This document shows, piece after piece, positions 52,460 through 59,760 of a stretch of DNA of 64,000 nucleotides. Numbering within the stretch: position 1 is the first letter of the stretch; the number at the start of each line of letters is the position of its first letter. The translations under genes were made by a program, and so were the position numbers. Under the pieces are notes generated by a model. The model did no database searches and had not been told where the DNA came from. It worked only from the letters and a program-made list of their open reading frames with translations. The stretch is from positions 19,096 to 83,095 of the forward strand of contig JAHDLC010000036.1 in the NCBI GenBank assembly GCA_018436595.1, given 5' to 3'. This DNA comes from Synergistaceae bacterium (GTDB taxonomy: Bacteria; Synergistota; Synergistia; Synergistales; Aminobacteriaceae).

Positions 52460-53536
52460 TCAGCGCGCCTCCTTTGCGATGGCCAGTTCCACGGCTTCGA
52501 CGATCTCTTCGTTGGTGAGGATGACCCCTCCGGAGCGGCCGCAGGAATGGACCGGGATGGCGTCCGCAACGGCAAGCCGGATGTCGTCCATCATCTGGAC
52601 GGGGAGGGTCATCTCCGTGTCCAGCAGGAACTTCACCCTGCTCCTGTCGAGCCTCTTCAGGTGCTCCACCGGGAAGGGATACAGGGAAATTGGGCGGATC
52701 ATGCCCGCCCGGATGCCTTTCCCCCGGAGTTCCCCTATCGCCGTCCGGGCGGCCCGGGCAGCGGTGCCGTAGGCCACGATCACATACTCCGCGTCCTCGA
52801 GAAGATATTCCTCGGCGAGGACTTCCTTTTCCTTCCATTCTTCGTACATTTCACCGGCCCGGATATTCAGAAGCTCCTGGTACTCCGGCTCGAGCAGGCA
52901 GGAGGTAACCACGTTCACGCCGACACCCGAGGGATTGAAGTACTTCGCCCCCCAGCCGGTGTAGGAGAAGGTCACCGGCTCCTTCGCCTCGGGAAGGGTC
53001 ACGGGCTCCATCATGGAGCCGATCCAGCCGTCCATGAGCACCATCACCGGGTTCCTGTACTGCACCGCCAGTCCGAAGGCTTTGTAGGTGAGGTCGATGG
53101 CCTCCTGCACGGTGGAAGGAGCCAGGACGATCACCCGGAAGCCCCCGTGACCCAGCGCCTTCGTGGCATGGAGGTAATCGGACTGGGCCGCCTGGATGGC
53201 CCCGAGCCCTGGGCCGCCCCGCATGACGTTCACGATCACCGCAGGAAGGCAGGCCCCGGCGAGGGTGGAAATCCCCTCGGCCTTCAGGCTGATCCCCGGC
53301 CCCGAGGAGGACGTCATGGCAAGGGTTCCCACGGACGCGGCCCCGTAGACCATGCAGACCGAGGCCGTCTCGCTCTCCCCCTGCAGGAAAACCCCGCCGG
53401 CGGCGGGCATCCTCCGGGACATGTACTCCGGTATTTCGTTCTGGGGCGTTATGGGATACCCGGCGAAAAACCGGCACCCCGCCAGGATTGCCGCTTCCGC
53501 CACTGCCTCGTTTCCTTTCAGGAACTGTCTTTCCAT
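52460..53536 (-). CDS. 2-oxoacid:ferredoxin oxidoreductase, alpha subunit
   Basis: A 358-residue pyrimidine-domain subunit. It shows GNEAVAEAAILAGCRFFAGYPITPQNEIPEYM, TSSSGPGISLKAEGISTLAGA and a C-terminal VAYGTAARAARTAI transketolase-like domain (about 245-350). ATG 53536 follows aaaggaaggg; the open frame reaches about 95 codons further but into the ferredoxin gene. The ordering ferredoxin, alpha, beta, gamma matches Vor/Kor operons, which feed amino-acid-derived 2-oxoacids to ferredoxin. Confidence 0.92.
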   Translation of the reverse strand: MERQFLKGNEAVAEAAILAGCRFFAGYPITPQNEIPEYMSRRMPAAGGVFLQGESETASVCMVYGAASVGTLAMTSSSGPGISLKAEGISTLAGACLPAVIVNVMRGGPGLGAIQAAQSDYLHATKALGHGGFRVIVLAPSTVQEAIDLTYKAFGLAVQYRNPVMVLMDGWIGSMMEPVTLPEAKEPVTFSYTGWGAKYFNPSGVGVNVVTSCLLEPEYQELLNIRAGEMYEEWKEKEVLAEEYLLEDAEYVIVAYGTAARAARTAIGELRGKGIRAGMIRPISLYPFPVEHLKRLDRSRVKFLLDTEMTLPVQMMDDIRLAVADAIPVHSCGRSGGVILTNEEIVEAVELAIAKEAR

Positions 53537-53583
53537 GATCCCTTCCTTTCCCGCGGGAAGCGCGGACGGATCCCGCGATTTCG

Positions 53584-53799
53584 TCATTTTTTCAGCAATA
53601 TGACATGCAGGGGGCACACGGCGACGCAGAGCCCGCACAGGACGCACTTCTCGGGATGAACCACGATTACGGGCCTGCATCCGCAGGCGTTCGCCTCCTC
53701 CCGGAACTCCATCACGCCTCTCTTGCAGATCTCCATGCACAGACCGCATCCCCTGCACTTTTCCGGATCCAGGAAGATGGCCGCCGGGTGCTGTTTCAT
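53584..53799 (-). CDS. 2x[4Fe-4S] ferredoxin subunit of the oxidoreductase
   Basis: A 71-residue ferredoxin with two clusters: CRGCGLCMEICKRGV and CVLCGLCVAVCPLHV. It is the electron-accepting (delta) subunit of the oxidoreductase encoded by the next three genes. Its ATG overlaps the stop of the P-loop ATPase gene (ATGA), so translation is coupled. Confidence 0.93.
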   Translation of the reverse strand: MKQHPAAIFLDPEKCRGCGLCMEICKRGVMEFREEANACGCRPVIVVHPEKCVLCGLCVAVCPLHVILLKK

Positions 53800-54479
53800 C
53801 CTGCCGACAGCCGGAGGGCAAGGCCCTCCACGGGACAGTCCGCCCACGCCGACGCCGCCTCCAGGAGGGAGGCCCGGACAGCGAGAAAGGCCAGGGAAAG
53901 GCTGTTCCTCTCCAGGATTTCCAGCAGGCGGCCGTGCCCCTTCTTCACATCCTCGATTGTCGTCTCCCCGCCGAGGTTGGGATTGCTCACGATGCAGGGG
54001 GCCAAAAGACGGGCGGCGGCGGTGATGGCCGAAAGATCCTCGAGAAAGCTCCTCTCGTCGGAGAAGGGACGATACAGGTTGACCACGTAGAGCGCCCGGG
54101 AAAGCCCGCCCGCGTCGGGAAGGCACTGCCCCAGGGAGCGGGCACCGTTCACGCTGCCCCCCATGTCGAGAAAACAGCGGACTCCCTCGTCCCGCAGAAG
54201 ACCAGGGACACCGTCGGGCAGCACGGGCGAGTCGAGAAACTCGAAGCCCGAATGGAAGACCGCCCCGCTCCTTTCCACCGCGTCCCGGGCCTCCCGGGAG
54301 CGGAAGAGGGGCTTGGTCTGGTCCATGTCGAAGAAATGGACCGGCGGTCCCCCGTCGCCTGCGGCCCGGATGGCCAGGTTCAGGGCGATCTCCGACTTGC
54401 CGCTGCCGGAGGGGCCGAGAAACACCCAATTCTTTGCCCGTGGACCCGGCAAACTGCACACCCCGACGGGGTCCGTCAC
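53796..54479 (-). CDS. P-loop ATPase within the 2-oxoacid oxidoreductase operon
   Basis: A 227-residue nucleotide-binding protein. Walker A is FLGPSGSGKSEIAL (about residue 20). FFDMDQTKPLFRSREARDAVE resembles a region in small GTP/ATP-driven metal-cluster or kinase proteins, and FLDMGGSVNGA is a possible Walker B-like strand. GTG 54479 overlaps the hydrolase stop (GTGA), and the stop overlaps the ferredoxin start, so it is embedded between coupled genes. It could help assemble the iron-sulfur or TPP enzyme; this is inference. I cannot name a characterised homologue. Confidence 0.8.
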   Translation of the reverse strand: MTDPVGVCSLPGPRAKNWVFLGPSGSGKSEIALNLAIRAAGDGGPPVHFFDMDQTKPLFRSREARDAVERSGAVFHSGFEFLDSPVLPDGVPGLLRDEGVRCFLDMGGSVNGARSLGQCLPDAGGLSRALYVVNLYRPFSDERSFLEDLSAITAAARLLAPCIVSNPNLGGETTIEDVKKGHGRLLEILERNSLSLAFLAVRASLLEAASAWADCPVEGLALRLSAG

Positions 54480-55378
54480 GTGTCCAGCCTTTCGAGGAAA
54501 TCCACCAGCAGACCGTTGAACCGGTCCGGCTGCTCCATCATGAGGAAGTGCCCTGTGTCGGTCCATTCCACGTAAGTCAGGTCAGGGAAGGTCTCCCGGA
54601 GTTTTTGCTCCGTCTCCGCCGGAAGCTCGGGAATTTTGGAGTACACCGCCAGGGAAGGCACGCTGAAGCTGCGGCGCACCCAGTTCTCCCGCCGGATGAA
54701 CTCTGCCATGGAGCTGTTTGCCGCGTATGGGTCCGCCGATGACATGACCCCGGTGATCTCTTTTCTCAGGTCTTCGGGGGTCCTGCCGTAGAAGGTGGCG
54801 TTGATGAACCAGAGGACGAGGTTCTCCCGGTCCGGACCTGAAAGCCCGTCGGAAAGGCCCTTCATCTCCGCCTCCCATGGCGGGACCTCCCCGGGGTCGT
54901 CGGGAAGCCAGAAGAAGGCCCCGTCCGCGTTGCAGAGGCCCCGGGCCTCGCCGGGATAGTCGGCGAGGAACTGGACGGCCACCCCGTAGCCCATGCTGTG
55001 CCCGGCAAGCACAGGCCGCTTCACGCCGGCATGGTCGATAACGGCCTTCACGGCCCGGGCGAAGAACTGCAGGGTATAGGGCCTGTCATGGGGTTTTCCG
55101 CTCTTCCCGAAGCCGGGAAGATCCAGGGCGATCACCCGGTACCGGTCCCGCAGGGCGGACGTCTGGAAACGCCAGAAATCCCCGGTGCAGGCCCAGCCGT
55201 GGATGAAGACCACCGGCAGGGCGTCCCCGGGGCCTTCGTCCAGGTAGCTCACCTCGACGCCGTCGAAGGAGGCCGTCCGCAGGCGCTTCTCCGGTTCAGC
55301 CGCCGTAGGGACGGTTGCCGTCAGCACGATCAGGGCGGCACAGAACAGCCACGCCAGTTTTTTCATTGTCCGGTTCAT
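54476..55378 (-). CDS. Exported alpha/beta hydrolase
   Basis: A 300-residue hydrolase with a signal peptide (KKLAWLFCAALIVLTATVPTAA). The oxyanion motif is FIHGWACTGDFW, the nucleophile serine lies in AGHSMGYGVA, and the histidine in TDTGHFLMMEQ; an aspartate between them completes the likely triad. It is secreted or membrane-attached, unlike the cytoplasmic enzyme encoded after it; why the two share an operon is not clear. Substrate unknown (esters, peptides or lactones are all possible). Confidence 0.88.
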   Translation of the reverse strand: MNRTMKKLAWLFCAALIVLTATVPTAAEPEKRLRTASFDGVEVSYLDEGPGDALPVVFIHGWACTGDFWRFQTSALRDRYRVIALDLPGFGKSGKPHDRPYTLQFFARAVKAVIDHAGVKRPVLAGHSMGYGVAVQFLADYPGEARGLCNADGAFFWLPDDPGEVPPWEAEMKGLSDGLSGPDRENLVLWFINATFYGRTPEDLRKEITGVMSSADPYAANSSMAEFIRRENWVRRSFSVPSLAVYSKIPELPAETEQKLRETFPDLTYVEWTDTGHFLMMEQPDRFNGLLVDFLERLDT

Positions 55379-55490
55379 TGATACCAGCCTCCGCGATTCA
55401 AAGTTTTCTTTCCGGGCCTTGGATGGCCCTATTCTACATCCGCCGGAGGAAGAAGGGGAAACTCCCCTCCCCTCTTTCCGCCGGAAGGAA

Positions 55491-56831
55491 CTATTTCATG
55501 TCGTGCAGTATCTGGGCTGAGGCATGGACCGCCTTCTGCAGGAGATCCAGGCGGAAGTTCTCGTTGGGTGCGTGGCCCCCGCTGTCCTGGTTGGCGTAGG
55601 GAATCCCCAGGGCCGGAACGCCGAGGATGTCGGTCCATACGTAGCTCGGCAGGCTTCCTCCAAGGCCCAGGGAGAGGGCGACCTTGTCGGTATACACTTT
55701 TTCCAGGGCTGAGACCACCGTTCTGCACACCGGAAGATCTCCGTCGGTCTTCGACGGGTACATGAAGCCATGGACCGTCACCCGCGCTCCGGGGGCATGG
55801 CGGGCGACATGCCCCTTGATTTTCTCCGCGACGTCGAGGGGGTTCTGGTCCACCACGAGCCGGGCGTCCATCTTCACCGAGGCTTTCGCCGGATTGATGG
55901 TTTTGGAACCCTTCCCCTGGTAGCCGCAGGTAATCCCGTTGATGGTAAGCGTGGGCAGGAGGTTGAGCTTCGTGTAGTACTCATTTTTGTCGAGGCCGAA
56001 GGAGGGCACGCCGTAGAGGTTTTTGAGGTTCTCCCTGTCGAAGGGCAGCCCGGCGATGATCTCCATGTCCTTTTCCGTGGGCGTCCGGACCCCGTCCATG
56101 AACCCTTCGACCAGGATGTTGCCCTGCTCGTCCTTCATGGTCCGGAGCAGGCGCAGAAGCTCCCATCCGGCGTTGGGTATGATGTCCCCGCCCCGGCCGG
56201 AATGGCAGTCGAACCGGGCGGTTTCCATCTCGATCTCGAAGTTCAGCACACCCCTGCACCCCAGGCAGACGTTGAGCACGTCCCCGGAAAGCATGGGCCC
56301 GTCCACGGCGAGAGCGATGTCGCAGGCCAGCCTCTCCCTGTTCTGTTCCACGAAGGGGGCGAGGCTGGTGCTCCCCGACTCCTCCTCTCCCTCGAAGACG
56401 AACTTCACACCGCAGGGAATGTCCGTACCCGTCTCCCGGAAGGCCCGGACGGCCAGGATGTGGGCCATGAGCTGCCCCTTGTTGTCGGCAATTCCCCGTG
56501 CGTACAGCCTGCCGTCCCTGACGGCGGGCTCGAAGGGGCGGGATTCCCAGAGCTCCAGGGGCTCCGGAGGCTGAACGTCATAATGGCCGTAGAAAAGGAC
56601 GGTCTTCCCGTCCTTCCGGCCCGACGGGATCTCGCCGTACACCACAGGATTGCCGCCGGTTTCCAGGATTTCCGTCCTGATCCCGGCGGAGGTCATCATC
56701 CCCCCGAGAAGCCCGGCGCACTCCCGCACTCCTTCTCCCGTGGCGCTGATGGACGGCTGGCGGATCAAATCCTCCACCGCCGACAGATACCTTTCAAAGT
56801 GCTCATCAATATGCCTGTGGACCTGCTCCAT
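55491..56831 (-). CDS. M20-family dipeptidase/carboxypeptidase
   Basis: A 446-residue zinc peptidase. Metal ligands are visible as histidine in FYGHYDVQPPEPLELW, aspartate in LYARGIADNKGQ, glutamates in FEGEEESGSTS, aspartate in AVDGPMLSGD and histidine near the end in SGGHAPNENF. It has the dimerisation domain of the family in the middle (about 200-320). It is similar to peptidase M20 dipeptidases used by peptide fermenters. It is a single-gene unit. Confidence 0.92.
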   Translation of the reverse strand: MEQVHRHIDEHFERYLSAVEDLIRQPSISATGEGVRECAGLLGGMMTSAGIRTEILETGGNPVVYGEIPSGRKDGKTVLFYGHYDVQPPEPLELWESRPFEPAVRDGRLYARGIADNKGQLMAHILAVRAFRETGTDIPCGVKFVFEGEEESGSTSLAPFVEQNRERLACDIALAVDGPMLSGDVLNVCLGCRGVLNFEIEMETARFDCHSGRGGDIIPNAGWELLRLLRTMKDEQGNILVEGFMDGVRTPTEKDMEIIAGLPFDRENLKNLYGVPSFGLDKNEYYTKLNLLPTLTINGITCGYQGKGSKTINPAKASVKMDARLVVDQNPLDVAEKIKGHVARHAPGARVTVHGFMYPSKTDGDLPVCRTVVSALEKVYTDKVALSLGLGGSLPSYVWTDILGVPALGIPYANQDSGGHAPNENFRLDLLQKAVHASAQILHDMK

Positions 56832-56976
56832 TCTCCCGTTCCCCTTTCCGGTACATGCTGTTTGGGCCTATTCTATTGTATCTTCCATGATGCTGTCCAA
56901 AACTTCCGGCCTGTTCGGTGCGGGAAGGGAAGGCCTAAATTTCCCGAAAAAAACGATCATTTCCTTTGAATGGTCA

Positions 56977-56985
56977 TGCTATAAT
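56977..56985 (+). promoter_or_regulatory. Extended -10 promoter of the CheY/CheX-like pair
   Basis: TGCTATAAT (56977-56985) is an extended -10 element; there is no good -35 box. The start TTG 57035 lies 49 bases downstream. Confidence 0.6.
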
Positions 56986-57034
56986 TCAGACAATATCCTC
57001 TCCCCCGGGAGAATTCCATCAGGGAGGTTTTCCC

Positions 57035-57418
57035 TTGAACGAAAAAAACTATTCCGTGCTTGTCTGCGACGACTCCGCCATGATCCGGAAAACACTCGGC
57101 GGCATACTGGGCGAATGGGGCATCAAAAACATTTTCGAAGCCGGGAACGGCAATGAGGCAGTGGACATGTACCGGGAGCACCACCCCGATCTTGTCTTCA
57201 TGGATATTGTCATGCCTGAAAAAACCGGTCTCGAAGCCCTGGTAGAAATCCGGAGCGAAGATCCTTCCGCCCGGGTTATCATGGCCTCCTCCACGGGCAC
57301 GAAGAAAAATCTCATGACCGCCATAGATGCCGGAGCTTTCGATTTCATCCAGAAACCTTTCGAGAAGGATGTCATCCACACCCTCCTTCGGAAAATTCTG
57401 AAAGGAGAACTGGACTGA
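57035..57418 (+). CDS. CheY-like single-domain response regulator
   Basis: A 127-residue receiver domain with all key residues: acidic pair in VCDDSAMI, phosphoacceptor in LVFMDIVMPEKTG, threonine/serine in MASSTG, and lysine in IQKPFEKD. There is no output domain, so it acts by binding a partner. The start is TTG 57035, seven bases after GGGAGG; no in-frame ATG lies in a suitable place. Its stop overlaps the start of a CheX-like gene, implying that the two work together. Confidence 0.9.
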   Translation: MNEKNYSVLVCDDSAMIRKTLGGILGEWGIKNIFEAGNGNEAVDMYREHHPDLVFMDIVMPEKTGLEALVEIRSEDPSARVIMASSTGTKKNLMTAIDAGAFDFIQKPFEKDVIHTLLRKILKGELD

Positions 57419-58296
57419 TGTTTTCCCGGCATTTCGGTCAGTTCCTCCTCCAGGAGGGAATCGTCACTCCGCAGACTTTGTCCCGGGCGCTCGCCAGGCT
57501 GAGCGATGCCCGCCCCCTGGTGGGAATCCTCGCCCTGGCCAAAGGCTTCATGACCCCGGCCCAGGTCAGGGAGGTCAACAGGATCCAGAAGCGGGAGGAC
57601 AAGCGGTTCGGTCAGATCGCCATCGAGAAGGGCTACCTCACCGCGGAAAAACTCGAAGAACTTCTTTCGGCCCAGAAGAACGAACACGTCCTCCTGGGAC
57701 AGATTCTCGTGGAGGACCGGGTCCTCTCCCACGAAGGGCTGCTCAGGGCCCTTGAACTGTACAGGGAAAAATCGGGCCTTTCTCCGGAAGGCTACGAGGC
57801 AATGACAGGGGGCGACACCGACAGGGCCGTGGCATCGGTCCTCGCAGGACAGCCCGGCGGTAAGAATTCCCTCGTCAGGATCTGGGGGGAACTCTTCGTC
57901 AGGAACGTCATCCGCTTCGTGGACCCCGCCGCTGCCCTCGATCCCCTGGCCGAGAAAGGAAACGGCGGACTCGTCACCTTTCTGCAGCCCATGAAGGGCG
58001 ACAGGGAACTGACCGTCTTCATCTCCGCCGAGGAACCCGTCCTGGCGGACCTGGCCCGGAGGTTCTCCGATCTCGCCTCCGGCGTGTTCGACGAAATGGC
58101 CCGCGAGGCTGTCGGGGAATTCCTCAACGTCAGCAATGGCCTCTTCACAGTCAACTGCTCGGACAAAGGGATCGAACTCGATCTCCTTCCCCAGGAAGAG
58201 GTGCCGGGAAACGATCCCCGCCTCCGGAGAAAACCCGACGGCCTCCTGCCCCTGCTTCTGCCCGAAGGGATCCTCTGGGCGGGAATTCTCTGCTGA
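57418..58296 (+). CDS. MshEN-like repeat protein with CheX-like C-terminal domain
   Basis: A 292-residue cytoplasmic protein. The N-terminal 120 or so residues contain two or three short repeats (LLQEGIVTPQTLSRALARLS, FGQIAIEKGYLTAEKLEELL, LGQILVEDRVLSHEGLLRAL) similar to the MshEN domain, which in other proteins binds cyclic-di-GMP. The C-terminal half (about 150-270) ends in MAREAVGEFLNVSNGLFTVNCSDKGIELDLLPQ, typical of CheX-like phosphatase domains. The combination suggests a phosphatase or scaffold for the CheY-like partner, whose stop overlaps its start. A terminator follows. Confidence 0.75.
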   Translation: MFSRHFGQFLLQEGIVTPQTLSRALARLSDARPLVGILALAKGFMTPAQVREVNRIQKREDKRFGQIAIEKGYLTAEKLEELLSAQKNEHVLLGQILVEDRVLSHEGLLRALELYREKSGLSPEGYEAMTGGDTDRAVASVLAGQPGGKNSLVRIWGELFVRNVIRFVDPAAALDPLAEKGNGGLVTFLQPMKGDRELTVFISAEEPVLADLARRFSDLASGVFDEMAREAVGEFLNVSNGLFTVNCSDKGIELDLLPQEEVPGNDPRLRRKPDGLLPLLLPEGILWAGILC

Positions 58297-58314
58297 AAAA
58301 CGAACAAACCTGCA

Positions 58315-58356
58315 CGGGGGCGCTTTCTGCACATGCAGGGAGCGCCCCCGTTTTTT
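58315..58356 (+). terminator. Terminator after the CheX-like gene
   Basis: CGGGGGCGCT (58315-58324) pairs with AGCGCCCCCG (58341-58350), followed by six T. Confidence 0.9.
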
Positions 58357-58373
58357 GATTTCTGCGTTTTCTC

Positions 58374-58401
58374 TTGACAAATACGCCAGGAAGGCTAAAA
58401 T
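58374..58401 (+). promoter_or_regulatory. Promoter of the aromatic biosynthesis operon
   Basis: TTGACA (58374-58379) and TAAAAT (58396-58401), 16-base spacer. Transcription should begin near 58408, giving a leader of about 315 bases before the DAHP synthase gene. Confidence 0.8.
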
Positions 58402-58451
58402 AGTCCACCAATACCATCCTGCGGAACACCGCAAAGAAAGGAGACGGCCTC

Positions 58452-58616
58452 ATGACGAAGCTGACGGTAACCAAGAACAGCCATTTCGACGGCGGATTTT
58501 TCCAGTTCGCGTTTACCGGCGGCCTGTGGCTTTATTGCGCCACCGGCCAGGCTTTCCGTAGAGATCCGTCTTCGGCCTCTTCGTATCCGCCGTCCCCGGG
58601 AGCAGCACGGGCCTAG
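58452..58616 (+). CDS. Putative aromatic leader peptide
   Basis: A 54-codon ORF with ATG 58452 after an aaaggag site. Its middle is exceptionally rich in aromatic residues: Phe codons at 58485, 58497, 58500, 58506, 58512 and 58554, a Trp codon at 58527 and a Tyr codon at 58533. It lies between the promoter and a strong terminator directly before DAHP synthase, the first enzyme of aromatic amino-acid synthesis. This is what ribosome-mediated attenuation by charged tRNA-Phe, -Trp or -Tyr requires. The C-terminal 18 residues are Pro-, Ser- and Ala-rich and low in aromatic residues. Confidence 0.7.
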   Translation: MTKLTVTKNSHFDGGFFQFAFTGGLWLYCATGQAFRRDPSSASSYPPSPGAARA

Positions 58617-58645
58617 GGAAGCACCGGAACAAGAAAAGGAACTAT

Positions 58646-58688
58646 CGCCGGAACCGGGTTTCTACACCCCGGTTCCGGCGTTTTTTTT
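58646..58688 (+). terminator. Attenuator terminator before DAHP synthase
   Basis: CGCCGGAACCGGG (58646-58658) and CCCGGTTCCGGCG (58668-58680) form a perfect 13-base-pair stem, followed by eight T. CCGGAAC at 58624-58630 repeats part of the 5' arm and could pair with GTTCCGG (58672-58678), a competing antiterminator. Confidence 0.9.
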
Positions 58689-58722
58689 GGGGAACGCATT
58701 CTGAAAGGGGGCAGGAAGAATC

Positions 58723-59760
58723 ATGATAGTGGTCGAAATGGCGCAGAACAGTACGGGAATTGACCTGGAGCGGGTGCGGAAATCGGTGGAACGGGGCGGA
58801 ACAAGCTGCCGGATCGTGTCCGGGAGAGAGGCATCCTATATCGTGGCGTCCGACGGAACGGACACATCAGGCGTCAGCGCCCTTCCAGGAGTTCGAAAAG
58901 TGAATGCCGTTTCCTGCTGCTACCCCCTTGCGAGCCGTGCGGTGCGTCCCGGGTCCAGGCCGGTGGAAATCGCCCCCGGCGTGGTTCTCGGAGAGGGTGA
59001 TCCCGTTATCATGGCCGGTCCCTGCGCCGTCGAAAGCAGAGACCAGCTTCTGGAAACGGCCCTGGCCGTTCGGAAGGCGGGAGCCCGCATCCTCCGCGGC
59101 GGGGCCTTCAAACCCCGTTCTCACCCCTACGCTTTCCAGGGGCTCGGAAGCGAGGGGATCGCCCTTCTGAAGGAGGCCCGGAAAGCCTCCGGGCTCCCCG
59201 TGATCACCGAGGTCATGTCCCCGGAAGAAGCGGAATGGGTGGCTCCCCACGTGGACATCCTCCAGGTGGGGGCGAGAAACATGCAGAATTTCAGCCTCCT
59301 CAAAGTGCTCGGCCGGCTGGACAGGCCCGTGCTCCTGAAGCGGGGGATGGCCGCCACGGTGGAGGAATGGCTCCAGGCTGCGGAATACATCCTCGCGGGA
59401 GGCAACGACCGGGTCATCCTCTGCGAACGGGGCATCCGGAGTTTCGACCGGAACACCCGGAACACCCTGGACCTCGGGGTCATCCCTCTGCTCAAATCCC
59501 TGACCCACCTCCCCGTGGTCGCCGACCCGAGCCATGCCACGGGCCGGAGGGACCTGGTGCTCCCCATGAGCCTCGCCGCCATAGCAGCAGGCGCCGACGG
59601 CCTGCTCGTTGAAGTCCACTGCGACCCCGGGGCCGCCCTCTGCGACGGCCCCCAGTCCCTCGACCCGGAAGAGTTTTCCCGGCTCATGACGGCGGCGAAA
59701 AGAATCATGGAAGCGGTCCGGGAGGAGGGAACTCCGTGGCAAAGAATGCTCGCCAGGTAA
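58723..59760 (+). CDS. aroF: 3-deoxy-7-phosphoheptulonate (DAHP) synthase
   Basis: A 345-residue type I-beta enzyme that joins phosphoenolpyruvate and erythrose 4-phosphate, committing carbon to aromatic synthesis. The N-terminal ferredoxin-like domain (about 1-70) is the feedback region known from Thermotoga-type enzymes. The barrel shows MAGPCAVES, GGAFKPRSHPYAFQGLG, LQVGARNMQNF, LLKRGMAATVEEWL and VVADPSHATGRRDLV with the metal and phosphate-binding residues. It overlaps the dehydroquinate synthase gene. Regulation at transcription is expected from the leader peptide and attenuator. Confidence 0.94.
   Translation: MIVVEMAQNSTGIDLERVRKSVERGGTSCRIVSGREASYIVASDGTDTSGVSALPGVRKVNAVSCCYPLASRAVRPGSRPVEIAPGVVLGEGDPVIMAGPCAVESRDQLLETALAVRKAGARILRGGAFKPRSHPYAFQGLGSEGIALLKEARKASGLPVITEVMSPEEAEWVAPHVDILQVGARNMQNFSLLKVLGRLDRPVLLKRGMAATVEEWLQAAEYILAGGNDRVILCERGIRSFDRNTRNTLDLGVIPLLKSLTHLPVVADPSHATGRRDLVLPMSLAAIAAGADGLLVEVHCDPGAALCDGPQSLDPEEFSRLMTAAKRIMEAVREEGTPWQRMLAR

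Noticed and set aside
52460..53821. Longer start for the oxidoreductase alpha subunit
   Set aside because: It would overlap the whole ferredoxin gene in another frame; ATG 53536 has a good ribosome binding site.
58408..58722. T-box riboswitch in the aroF leader
   Set aside because: No conserved T-box sequence or specifier-loop layout is visible; instead a translated ORF with aromatic codons is present.
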